The notes beneath the pieces were generated by a model. The model was not told where the DNA came from, did not search any database, and saw only the letters and a program-made list of their open reading frames with translations. Positions 19,617 through 32,297 of a stretch of DNA of 64,000 bases are shown in pieces. Each line of letters begins with the position of its first letter. Position 1 is the first letter of the stretch. A program made the position numbers and the translations under genes. This stretch comes from Linanthus parryae (Eukaryota; Streptophyta; Magnoliopsida; Ericales; Polemoniaceae): positions 19,527,001 through 19,591,000 of the forward strand of contig JALGPY010000003.1 in NCBI GenBank assembly GCA_023055425.1, given 5' to 3'.

Positions 19617-22030
19617 ACAGGTCGTAGTGCATAACATGACTTTATGTGTTACGATTTCAGTTTATACACTGTATGATTAATTTTACGCGAAACTGAAATT
19701 AATTGGCATAGTAGATGCAATAAACAAGATCTAATTTTACATCGGATGTAGGAATTAGTGAGTTTTGTCACATATGATGTGAATAATTTTGGATCAAGAA
19801 CTAGGACTTGGGCACATGTTTAGAAAAGGGGTTTTCCAAGTATGGAAACAATTAACCTTGGGCATCAAGGCAAAAGGGTGTTTTGGAAACAACCCAATAA
19901 GGAAGGAATTGTTTTTGAAAACAATGCCATAAAGGTGTTTTGGAAACAACCCAACAAGGAAGGAATTGTTTTTCAAAACAATGCCATAAGGGTGTTTTGG
20001 AAATAACCCAACAAGGAAGTAATTATTTTTAGAAACAATTCCATGAGGAGGTGTGTCCCCATGAAGGGACCGCCCCTCTCTCTCCTTGCCGCCCAAGTAA
20101 CACACGGCCCCAAGGGGGCCGGCGCACCCTAGCACACGGCCTAGCCGTGTGGGCTAGGGCCGGCCGGCCCGGGCCTAGTGTGGCGGTTCCTTGGTTGATT
20201 TAGGTCATTCTCTTGGTAAATCTCTTGGACAGTTTTAACCCTAGTATGTCCAAAACAACTAAAATTGAACAAGCGCGTTAAAAAAATTGGTTTTAAATGT
20301 ATTATGTGCTTTGTTGCATGGTGGATGGATATGGCCTAGGTTGTGGATGTTTTATGTTTTTGTGGTTTGGTTTACGACCTGCGAGATGATCAAATTAATG
20401 TAATAATTAATTAGGTTTTACGGTCTGCGAGTCGTTTTTCTCATCAAAATGTGAGGCTTTATGTATTTATTTATTCTAGATCTTAGGCTAGAATTAGAAA
20501 TATTTAGATGTTAGCCAAGAGCATGGAGAAGAAGACCGGAGAAACAAAGAAGCCAAAGGACGATGAGGACTCCCTCCCCTAGGCGCGCAGTTATCGTGAA
20601 GCACATGGAGATGAGCTTGTCACTTTAGGGCACATAGATATTATCATTGGCTTGGTAATATCTTAGTCTATGAGCCATATCCATGCCACGTTAATTTTTC
20701 TTTTGTGGATGTTTATTATTTATTCCATGTTATTTATTTTTGTGTGTATGGCGATACTAGCAAAACGTTAACAAGATAATAATAAACAAAGATGGTATTT
20801 TATTGTGGATAGCCCAATCCAAATAAGTAGATCATGTTGATGTGATTAACCAAACGAATAATGACTATTAAATCCCTCAAATAGAATATTGCGTTTTGGC
20901 TTCTCTTGCCTAAACACCCTTCATGATCAGGGTCTATTAAAATTCGGGATTGCCAAAGCAAGGCGATTTTAATTCACCATGATGTGTTGCGGACGACACA
21001 AGAAAGTAATGTGTTTATGTTGAAGCAAAAGGTTGGACACAACTAGGTAAGAATCAATTGGATTGATGAACCTAGAGGCATGACAATTAGGTGTAATCTT
21101 AAGGATAAAGAATAATGAGTTATTCGCCTAGTTGGACCAAGAGTTGCATGTAATGCAATTGGAATGGTTCCTACCTAAATAACCAATTCTTGGGTGACTT
21201 GCAAAAACAAGCTCAAGAATAAGTGAAAAAGGGATCTAGGACCCACTAGAAAATATATAAGATATTTTCCGCATTAATGGCGAGGGCTATTAATCCGAGA
21301 AAAATAGTGGGAGCTATATTTAATAATTTAAATCCTTGTTGAATATAGTTATACGTCACAATGCTTTTCATAATCCTATAGTGTTGAATACCCATGGCAT
21401 TAAACAAACAAAACACGACCGTATGTCCATAAGAAGGACAAGCTATGAAATATATGTTTAGGTTGTTATAAATTGAGAATTGTTCTCAAATAAAGGAAAA
21501 ATGTTGTACATTGTAGAGCATAAAGTTCTCTTCCCACCGACTACCTAGACACACTAAAAACCGTATGGAAGGAACATCAAAGAATGGTTCTTTGGATATA
21601 ACTTGTCTCATGTCAGCTCCCATGAACTCTAAGCTTTGGAAGCACGATGAGAAATATGGAGGCGTATGATATGATCATACATTAAAAGAAGCTCTTTCAA
21701 AGAGCAAGCTTGTCATGAAAGGCTTGAAGTGTTGCTCCACTTTGCGCTCTCTTGCTTAAGCACTCGTCATGATCAAGATGGAATAAGTTCGGGCTTGCCA
21801 AAGCAAGGCAACTTATTTCATCGAGATATGATGCGACGACACAAGCTAGTAATGAGTGACTGCTGAAGCAAGATGTAAAGCGAAACTAAGCTACTCAATA
21901 GGATTGAAAGCTTAGAGATTGGAAGTTATCTATGAGATAGATAATGAATAAATGTTTATTCCTAAATGGACCGAGAATTGCATTGGATGCAATTATAGTT
22001 TTGTTTTAAAGTTGATTTACTCAATATGAT
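19617..22030 (+). other. Non-coding leader of the old Angela-like element
   Basis: About 1.7 kb is homologous to the long leaders of elements A and B: GGTTTACGACCTGCGAG near 20366-20382, AATGTGGTTTACG-type and GTGGGAGCTATATTTAATAA blocks up to about 21350. In A and B gag would start about 90 bp later. Here the sequence instead runs into a second, diverged copy of part of the leader (21740-22010 resembles 20890-21190), so the N-terminal half of gag has been lost. No reading frame is preserved. Confidence 0.7.
19876..20046. repeat. 57-bp tandem repeat, three copies
   Basis: Units start at 19876, 19933 and 19990, exactly 57 bp apart. Each carries GGTGTTTTGGAAAYAACCCA and a second inverted-repeat-like piece around GAATTGTTTTT. 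The unit corresponds to the single leader hairpin at 40439-40463 in element A and 53757-53781 in element B. Because 57 is a multiple of 3, the minus strand shows a repeated 19-residue frame (NNSFLVGLFPKH), which I take as an accident of the period. Confidence 0.9.
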
Positions 22031-23092
22031 TGAAGATCACTAAACAAAAACACTAATGAAAGGGCAAAGGCTAAAACTGTTAATGGTTAACAACACGGGT
22101 AATGGCAAAAGGTTTGCACCGACCTCATGGGTATAAAGCAAGCTTGTTGCTAAAACCAAGTTGCCTTAAAAGTCCCATAGGTGGTGTAGAGGAAGAGAAA
22201 CTGCCCAAAGTACCTGGAAGGAAATAATAAAGGAATTATAAATTCCAACATAGGCATTTTTGTATAAAAGTCAATGTGTCTATCTCATCATCATTAGTAT
22301 GTGATATTAGACGAGGATCTCACATTTATAGAAGTGTGGAGGATCTCAAGAGATGAAGACAATTGGATAAGGAAGAAATAATCCTGCATGGGGCAATGAA
22401 GCAAAGGGTTGCTGAATTAGCCGTAGGAAATTATTTCTACATTTATGAAATAGTTCATGAATTAGACAAAAGTGATTATTTCCCTGCTATGAGTAGGGTC
22501 ATTATCATAGTTTATTGTTTGGACAAGAAAGCTCTCTATCATAATAAAGGACAAATGTTGTTCCATTTATTCTGATATGCATTATTGTAATGCAGTTTTG
22601 TCTAATGGATAATATATCCTTGATCATGATAATATCATCTATAACATTAATACCAAGAGGTTTGCATATAGTAATATGAACATCACTTATCTTTAGCATT
22701 ATCGTTTAGGCCACATGAATAAGAGATACATATCTGGAACTCTATATAGATGAATTTATAGAACTCATTTGATTATTGAATCATATGAGATATGTAAGAC
22801 TTATTTATTAGGCAAAGATATGATCTTTTGGGAATCATACATATTGATATATGTAGGTCGCTAAGCAAAGATACTAAAGATGGTTTTCAATACTTCATCA
22901 TATTTACTGATGGGATCAGAGAAATATAGATTTGTGTATCTTATGAAGAAACAAATCAGAATCCTTTGTATTGTTCAAGGAATTTAAGAATGAAGTAGAG
23001 AGCCAGCCTGGCAAAAGTATCATGGCTCTACGGTTGGATCGTGGAAGAAAATACTTAAGCCAATAGTTTGAGCATCTAAAAGGAGTATGGGA
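22031..23092 (+). pseudogene. Old Angela-like gag end, protease, integrase remnant
   Basis: Decayed but traceable against element B. Pieces of the gag C-terminus (GKRFAP-like near 22110; zinc-knuckle end with CPKYLE-like near 22210), protease (a mutated DTG region giving RRGSHIYRSVED near 22310-22345), then the 22363 frame with FPAMSRVIIIVYCLDKK. A frameshifted pre-integrase piece (RLGHMNKRYIS near 22708) and integrase text (KEFKNEVES, GKSIMALRLDRGRKYLSQ) follow. The sequence is cut within the integrase, after the GVWD-like stretch, by the gypsy LTR that starts at 23093. Many stops and shifts; dead. Confidence 0.8.
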
Positions 23093-25604
<2,512 letters not shown>

Positions 25605-27112
25605 TGAAAGTGTGTAATGTAGACTAAATACAGGACCTAAATACTCTAGAAGGGGGGGGGGTTGAATAGAGTATGGAAAGTTTTTTCAAAACTCAAAACT
25701 TAACAGATTAGCTTTGTGTGAAATTCAAATCTCAAGGCCTTGAGATTTTAGAAAACTGTCTGAAACTTTCAAAGGCAATATAGAAAGCTTCAAGGCCTTG
25801 AACAATTACCAGTTCTAAAAAACTTATGAACCTTAGTTTGATTTGAGTTGTATGCAGCAGATAATAATCAAACTGTAAAGTAAAGAACACAAAGAAATTT
25901 ACAGAGTTAAGTCCCAATGGACCTAATATCTGCCTGAGGGATCTAATCCCACCAGGATTGGGCAAACACTTCTTATTACTCACACAGAAGCAACCCTAGA
26001 TCTTCAAGCCTAAGTGATTTCCCTTACACCTATACAGCTTGTGGTTCCAAACCTATCTAGTTCCAGCTACTAACTGTTGAGCTAACAAGAACCTCTTGTT
26101 GTTCACTTGAACAACCAACCAATAGGTTATGTGAGATTTAAGATAATTAAAAGATACACAGATTACAGTACAAGTGAAGAACACAGTAGAAGAGATAAGC
26201 TGTTGAAGCCTGGATGTGTTCTTCTGAAAAACTGGATTGATTTGATCTTCTGGAATCTGGATTGAAGCTTGAATCAATGTGTGTTTGAATGAATGATCTC
26301 CTACGAATTTGTCACACCTTTCTGAGTATTCTGCAAGCCTCTCTCTCTTCAAAATTCAAACCAGTCTCTTTTATCCACAGCTGCAACTGATTGAGAGATT
26401 TTAGGATATCAGTTCCTACAAATCCTCCTTCTGTTTTCAACTGAAATTTAAACAGATCTAAGTGGATATCCGTTGGAGTTTGTTGAGATAGCTCTTGCAC
26501 GTTTAAAAAACCTGCAACAACATTAAAACACAGCAACAACAATATCCAGAAAGATAACAGTGCTATGACTGTTTGGTTTTCCAGTTTCTGATAAAACTGG
26601 TTAAAAGATTAGAATAGTAATTTGTTTAACTTCTAATACCTATAAATCATGAAAAACAAGTTTAAGACTCTTAGAAGTCAATGAATAATCACAATAATAA
26701 GAATCACAACCTTCAAGAAAGAATCAACTTAGTTCTGTAAAAACTGTCAGCAGCTCAAAGCACATCTCAAGGCCTTGGAGCTCTGAATATGCTTCACAGA
26801 TATACAAAGTTAAACCCAGAAAACTTTGATTCTTCCTGTTATGATCATCTTCAATTGTTTTAGATATGTAAATAGTGTAAACTATAAGTATATGCTGTAA
26901 ATCCTTGATCTGTATAATCAGATATCCAATCTGCAACATAGAACTGTTAGAACATATAGCAGAATAAAACAACTCTCAAGGCTTTGAAGTTCTATCAATA
27001 TCTCAAGGCCTTGGAGTAACTAAAATACTTTGATGCTTATGTCTTTGTCTTTGTCTTTCATCACTCAAAAAAATTACCATCCAAAACACATTCAAGGGTC
27101 TTTGAATCAACA
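25605..27112 (-). mobile_element. SIRE 3' LTR
   Basis: 1.51 kb. On the minus strand it starts TGTTGATTCAAAG right after the polypurine tract and ends CACTTTCA. It has a run of ten or more G (about 25651-25661) inside a 7-bp inverted repeat (TACTCTA ... TAGAGTA). It carries several copies of the TCAAGGCCTTGA palindrome, the longest being a perfect 22-bp palindrome at 25727-25748. Small ORFs at 25732-26972 are not conserved as protein. Confidence 0.9.
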
Positions 27113-27124
27113 ATCTCCCCCTTT
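27113..27124 (-). promoter_or_regulatory. SIRE polypurine tract
   Basis: The minus strand reads AAAGGGGGAGAT immediately before the 3' LTR. A second, similar tract (minus strand AAAAAGGGGGAGA) lies opposite 27363-27375, about 240 bp upstream. Multiple polypurine tracts are known from Sireviruses. Confidence 0.8.
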
Positions 27125-27506
27125 ATGAAAGACAAAACCTACAGTCTTGTATAGATTTCCTGCCACTCAGTATGAAAATTAGATAAACACAAAATGCATA
27201 TACAATAGACAATAATACCAGATAGATAACCAGCATACCACTGATAATCAGCAACAATTTTCATATAACCACAATAACATAATAACACAACAGATTAACC
27301 AAAAAAAACAACTACTAAGCATTATTATTATTCAAGTACTGCAAACAGAAAAACACATTATTTCTCCCCCTTTTTGACTTTCATCAAATAAGGATGAAGA
27401 AATGTTGGATCATTACTCAGAGTCATAAGAAAAACTCTAAACAAAATTATTGCTAAAAAGTCAAGGCCTTGAGAACAGAAAAGAAAAAAGAGAAAGAGAA
27501 AGAAGG

Positions 27507-29392
27507 TCAAGGCTTTGGCATTCTCTGATCTTCACTTCTTCTTTGATGTCTGGCCTTTCTCTGAGCCTTCTCCAACTTCTTCTTCACTTGCAGCATCTTC
27601 AGCAGACTGATTACCTTCTGTTCAGCTTCCACTTCTGCAACAACTTCTTGAATTATTTCATCCACTTTCTTCTTAACCTGTACTGAATCCCCCTCTGTAG
27701 CTGCATCAACACCTGTGTCTTCACCAGCATCTTCTTCATCAGTTTGTTCATACAAATCCTTTGAAGTAAGCACCACTGGAATTGGCTTCTTTTTCTTCTT
27801 CAAAAAATTTCCCAGCCTTTCATCTGAATCCACACTGGTGTCATGACTAGTAGCAAAGGGTATCTTTTCCAAGTTCAAACCCTTGATGACAACATCCATT
27901 TTTCCATTCATAACATTCATCAAGCCCTTGAACTGGTTGAATTCAGCTGACAGGTCAAATTAACCTTTGTTTGAGATCTTCAATCTCAACTTGCTGATCT
28001 TCAAACTTCTCAACCAACAAAGAGTAATCCTCATTGGCTTGTCCTTTCCCTGATGTAGTCCCCTTTGGCTTCACATACTCCTTCTCTGCAAGTTCCTCCT
28101 TTGACAAATCTGAATAGAACTTCCAATGTCCTTTCCCAGTTTGAACAACCCCAATCCTCTGAAGTGCAGTCTCATCAATCAACCCAAAACCTCCAGTAAT
28201 ATTTTCTTCTCATTTCACAGGTACATCAAAGTATTCAAAGAAAAGAGGTAACAAGTTGGCATATGGAAGAGGATGGTTTCTAGTCCTGGTTGCACAATAA
28301 ATCGTATGCTCCATAACAACTGTTGGTAAGTCTATCTCAAACCCTTGAGATATCAGATACATAAAAAATAAAAACCTTATCAGTCACTAACTCCCTTGAG
28401 TTCTCCCTAGGAACTACACTCCTCATCAGAATTGTAAACAAAATTTTGGCTTCAGAGTTGAGCACAAAGTGTGTCAACTGCTTTGGACCAGAGGGTACAC
28501 CATCAATGAAAAACATCTCCTTTGCCTTATCCAGACACTCCTTCCTATCAGGGTAATCTCCAAAATTATATTTCCTAGGAATGCCCAAGACTTTGGCAAA
28601 AGTCCTATGATCTAACCTCAAATCCACCCCAGCCACTTTTGAAGTTAACACCATTTTATCATCACCTTTAGAAACCAAATTCAGATAAAATAACCTAGTT
28701 AACCTAGGATAGGCTTTTGAACTAGGATTTAACACCTTCCAAACAGCAGTTTCTCTTAACTTTCTCATGCAGTCTATATCCAATTTATCCAACAATTCTT
28801 CAGAAACCATACTACAGAAAGCTACCTTAGCTGAAGCATAACCTTGCATCCATACAGTTCTAACCTAAGAACTAACAAACCAGTCTGTAGGAAGTACATC
28901 CTTACCTTGATAACCGTTCTTGGTTGCAGCAGCAACCTGCTTAACCCTAGTTTTCTTCTCTAAGGGTTTGCTCTTTTCTTGTTCTCCTTCAGATGGTTTC
29001 TTCTTGCTTTCTTGAGCAGATGTCCCCTTTTCCTCTTCACCAGTCTTTTTCTTTTCTCCCCCTTTCTTCTTCTCTGGCCTAGGTTGATCACCACCCTGAG
29101 TCTGTGTCTCCTGCTGTGGATCAATGCTTGAGCCTTCATCTCCCTTCTCTGTTCTGGACTTCTTTGCGGGAGGAGTTTCCTCATGCAAACTCTAAATGTT
29201 TTCAGAATCTGAATCAGAGATCACTATCTTCTCCTTCTTATTTGCCCTCTTCTTGGATCTGCCAGAAGGCTTTCCCGGATTAGGGTTTTGAGAAGAGAAT
29301 GTGATTGATAGAAACTGAGAGAGATAGAGAGGAGAATCGTAGAGAATTGAGAGAGAATGAGAGGAAAAAGCCCTGACTTTCAGCTTAAGCAT
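27507..29392 (-). pseudogene. SIRE env-like / extra ORF, broken
   Basis: Downstream of pol on the minus strand. Starting at 29392 the frame reads a Ser-rich start, then a long charged Lys/Glu/Gln-rich section with a TAG near 29190 and a TAA near 28865. A globular section follows (28849-28337: WKVLNPSSKAYPRLTRLFYL; SKVAGVDLRLDHRTFAKVLG). This is the plant transposon domain found in Sirevirus extra ORFs, where a YPxLxxxFYxNL motif and a GVxxxLxxxxLxxLLGIP motif are usual. A frameshift near 28350 carries it on as YLISQGFEIDLP and VMEHTIYCATRTRN; another frame holds GKGHWKFYSDLSKEELAE (28182-27955) and the last a coiled-coil-like acidic/Lys-rich end. In soybean SIRE1 the equivalent ORF was called envelope-like; its role in plants is unproven. 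At least four lesions. Confidence 0.75.
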
Positions 29393-29711
29393 GTTGGAAA
29401 GGATGAGTCATAAAAGGACTCTGCTAAATCAACATGCAAAATAGAATCTTGAAAAAATATTTTTGGATATTTTAGAATATTCTCTGAGTAATTCAAATAT
29501 TATACAGTTATCTAAAAAGATAAGATATAATATTTGATGATCCATTTTTTTAAAAAAAAATTACAGATATTTTCAAGACCTGGAGAACAATCTCAAGGCC
29601 TTGAGATTTTCTGCAGTTTGAGAAACTTCAAAGCTTTGAGCTATACTTTCAAGGCTTTGGAAAGTATAATCTCAAGGCTTTGAGATTTCGGCACATAATC
29701 ACATATAAGTA

Positions 29712-31301
29712 CTAATACCCCCCATAAACCAATGCATACTTGTTTAACATCCCCAATTCAAGCCTTAGAGATGAAAACCTATCATCTGGCAAAGGTTTAG
29801 TGAAAATATCAGCAATCTGCATTGAAGTAGAAATAAAATTTAAAACAACATCACCTTGTTCTGCATAATCTCTAAGGAAATGATGTCTCACATCTATGTG
29901 CTTGGTTCTTGAGTGCTGGACAGGATTCTTAGAGATTGAGATAGCACTTGTGTTGTCACAATGAATAGGCACATTTCTGAAATTGTAGCCAAGATCTCTA
30001 AGTTAATGAGAAATCCATAATACTTGTGAACAGCAAGCACCAGCTGCAATGTATTCAGCTTCTGCAGTTGATAATGCTACATAATTTTTCTTTTTGGAGT
30101 GCCAACTGATCAATGACGATCCAAGAAATTGACAGCATCCAGAATTACTTTTCCTGTCTACTTTATATCCTGCAAAATCTGCATCTGAATAGCCACTCAA
30201 CATAAAATTAGATCTTCTTGGATACCAAAGCCCCAAGTCTCTGGTTCCATTCAAATATCTAAAAATTCTTTTGATTGCAGTTAAACGACTTTCCTTAGGA
30301 TCTGCTTGGAATCTAGCACACATACATACACTGAACATAATAACAGGTCTACTAGCAGTTAAATATAACTGAGATCCAATCATACCTCTGTATTCCTTTT
30401 GATTCACACTCTTACCATTTGAATTTTTGTCTAAAGAGAGTGATGAACTCATAGGGGTCTTAAGCACCTTGGATTGTGACATATTGTACTTGTTCAATAA
30501 GTCCTTGGTATACTTTCCTTGATGTACAAAAATTCTATTCTTCATTTGTAAGATATAAATTCCAAGAAAGAAATTCAGTTCACCCATTAAGCTCATCTCA
30601 AACTCCCTGCACATCAGACTAGAAAACTCTTTTGAAAGAGCAGCATTAGTAGCACCAAATAGAATATCATCTACATAAATCTGAACTACTAACAAATCAT
30701 TTTGATGATGTTTAATGAAAAGAGTTTTGTCAACTAGGCCTCTTTTGAAATTATTTTCAAGTAGAAATTTTGAAAGCATGTCATACCAAGCCCTTGGAGC
30801 TTGTTTTAACCCGTAAGGAGCTTTGTCCAGTTTGTAAACATGGTCAGGAAGGTTTTCATCTTCAAAACCAGGTGGTTGTGCTACAAAAACATCTTCTTGT
30901 AAATATCCATTCAGAAAAGCACATTTAACATCCATTTTATAAAGCTTTATATGATTGTGAGATGCAAATGCAAGAAGTATTCTAATAGCTTCTAACCTGG
31001 AAACAGGAGCAAAAGTCTCATCATAATCTATACCTTCTTCCTGATTATATCCTTGAGCTACCAGTCTGGCTTTATTTCTTACCACTTTGCCATTCTCATC
31101 AAGTTTGTTTCTGAATACCCATCTGGTTCCAATAACTGATTTCTCTTTAGGTCTGGGAACCAGATTCCACACCTTGTTCCTTTCAAACTCATTCAGCTCA
31201 CTCTGCATTGCAATGATCCAGACTGCATCTTCTAGTGCTTCCTTGGTATTTTTAGGCTCAATCAAAGATACAAATGCACTAAAAGCACACAAGTTCTTCA
31301 A
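29712..31301 (-). pseudogene. SIRE reverse transcriptase and RNase H
   Basis: A 432-codon frame (31301-30003) reads the whole RVT_2 domain: VWNLVPRPKEKSVIGTRWVF, LVAQGYNQEEGIDYDETFAP, YKMDVKCAFLNGYLQEDV, and the catalytic YVDD (opposite 30663-30677) in IYVDDILFGATN. It continues into RNase H with GYSDADFAGYKVDRKS and ALSTAEAEYIAAGACC. A TAA at 30003-30005 interrupts it, after which 29972-29712 completes the domain (HCDNTSAISISKNP, KHIDVRHHFLRD, QIADIFTKPLPDDRF). Apart from that one stop this module is well kept. It makes cDNA from element RNA in the cytoplasmic particle. The sequence upstream of it is a linker and not an integrase (see the finding on the deletion). Confidence 0.9.
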
Positions 31302-31599
31302 CTGTCCTCTTGTCTGAGTTCCAGTTGATGGATCTGATATAATTTTATCAGCTGGATGGTCTGCAAGGTACTTAAACTTCTTTCTTGGTACCCATGAATA
31401 TTCTCCTTCAAGTCTTTGAGTCCTTGAAACAGTAGAGGGAGCATCATAGAAAGTTTCAGCTTCTGTCTCAAGGCTTTGAGATTTTGGTTCTGCAGGAGGT
31501 TCAAGGCCTTGAGATTCTGCTGGTTAATTCTGCACATTAGTTTTTCCCTTGTCTTCTTTCACAGCATCATCATCTGATTCATGCTTGTTCAAATCTAGA

Positions 31600-32159
31600 T
31601 CTTGTACACATGCCTAGCAAACCTCATCATCTGAAATTTTTTGTGATGGTAAACCTCTTACCAAGTCCTTTGAGATGAGTTTATTCAAGGTATGTATGCT
31701 AATATGCCCAAGCTTTCTGTGCTAAAGCTTTGAATCTTCTATCAAGGCCTTGAGGCATCTTAGCTTGTCACCTGCAACACTGTTAGTACTCATAGCATAT
31801 AGATTATATGATCTAGGAGCAGTGAGTATGCAATCACCAGATTTCTCATCTTGCACCACACATTTCTCCTTGTCAAATATAGCTTTATAACCTTTATCAC
31901 ATAACTGAAAGATACTAAGCAGATTATACTTAAGTTCATCTACCAGATAAACATCAGATATAGAATTAGAAGAACCATTACCAATACTACCTATACCAAT
32001 GATATTGCATTTTGCTTTGTCACCAAGTATGATTGTTCCTCCAGATTTTTCTGTAAGTTCAGTAAAGATAGACTTCTTTCCACTCATATGTTTGGAACAT
32101 CCACTGTCTAATATCCATTTCTGATCTTTCAAGGCCTTGGTGACATCCTGCGAAAACAA
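31600..32159 (-). pseudogene. SIRE protease and start of pre-integrase, integrase core missing
   Basis: The frame 32159-31722 reads WILDSGCSKHMSGKKSIF, with the copia/Sirevirus protease active site DSG, then GSSNSISDVYLVDELKYNLL and SIFQLCDKGYKAIFDKEKC. After a TAG at 31722-31724 the same frame gives HRKLGHISIHTLNKLISKDL and VRGLPSQKISDDEVC. This is the HxxxH...C half of the pre-integrase zinc-binding domain. It then hits a stop and passes directly into a polar linker (QDLDLNKHESDDDAVKEDKG) that normally lies between integrase and RT. The DDE core, about 300 residues in relatives, is therefore absent. The join lies near 31605-31615. Confidence 0.85.
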
Positions 32160-32297
32160 ATCATTGCCTCAACAGGCTGTTAGACCAAGTGCAAAACTTT
32201 GAGTCATACTCAGAATCAGCCATGTTTGGTGGCCTAATTCCTTTTGGAACCCAAATCTGCCTAACATGTCCCTTACGCTGATAAGGATAAGTATTCC

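Noticed and set aside
19794..20135. Minus-strand ORF with a 19-residue repeat, at first suggestive of a repeat protein
   Set aside because: The repeat is the 57-bp DNA repeat of an LTR-element leader read in one frame; the unit is a known hairpin in sister elements.
22363..22575. Stand-alone 70-codon gene
   Set aside because: It is the protease-to-pre-integrase stretch of the old Angela-like element; FPAMSRVIIIVYCLDKK matches VPAMSRNIISISCLDK of element B.
28960..29184. 74-codon minus-strand Arg/Lys-rich ORF
   Set aside because: Shifted reading of the charged part of the SIRE extra ORF (29188-28865).
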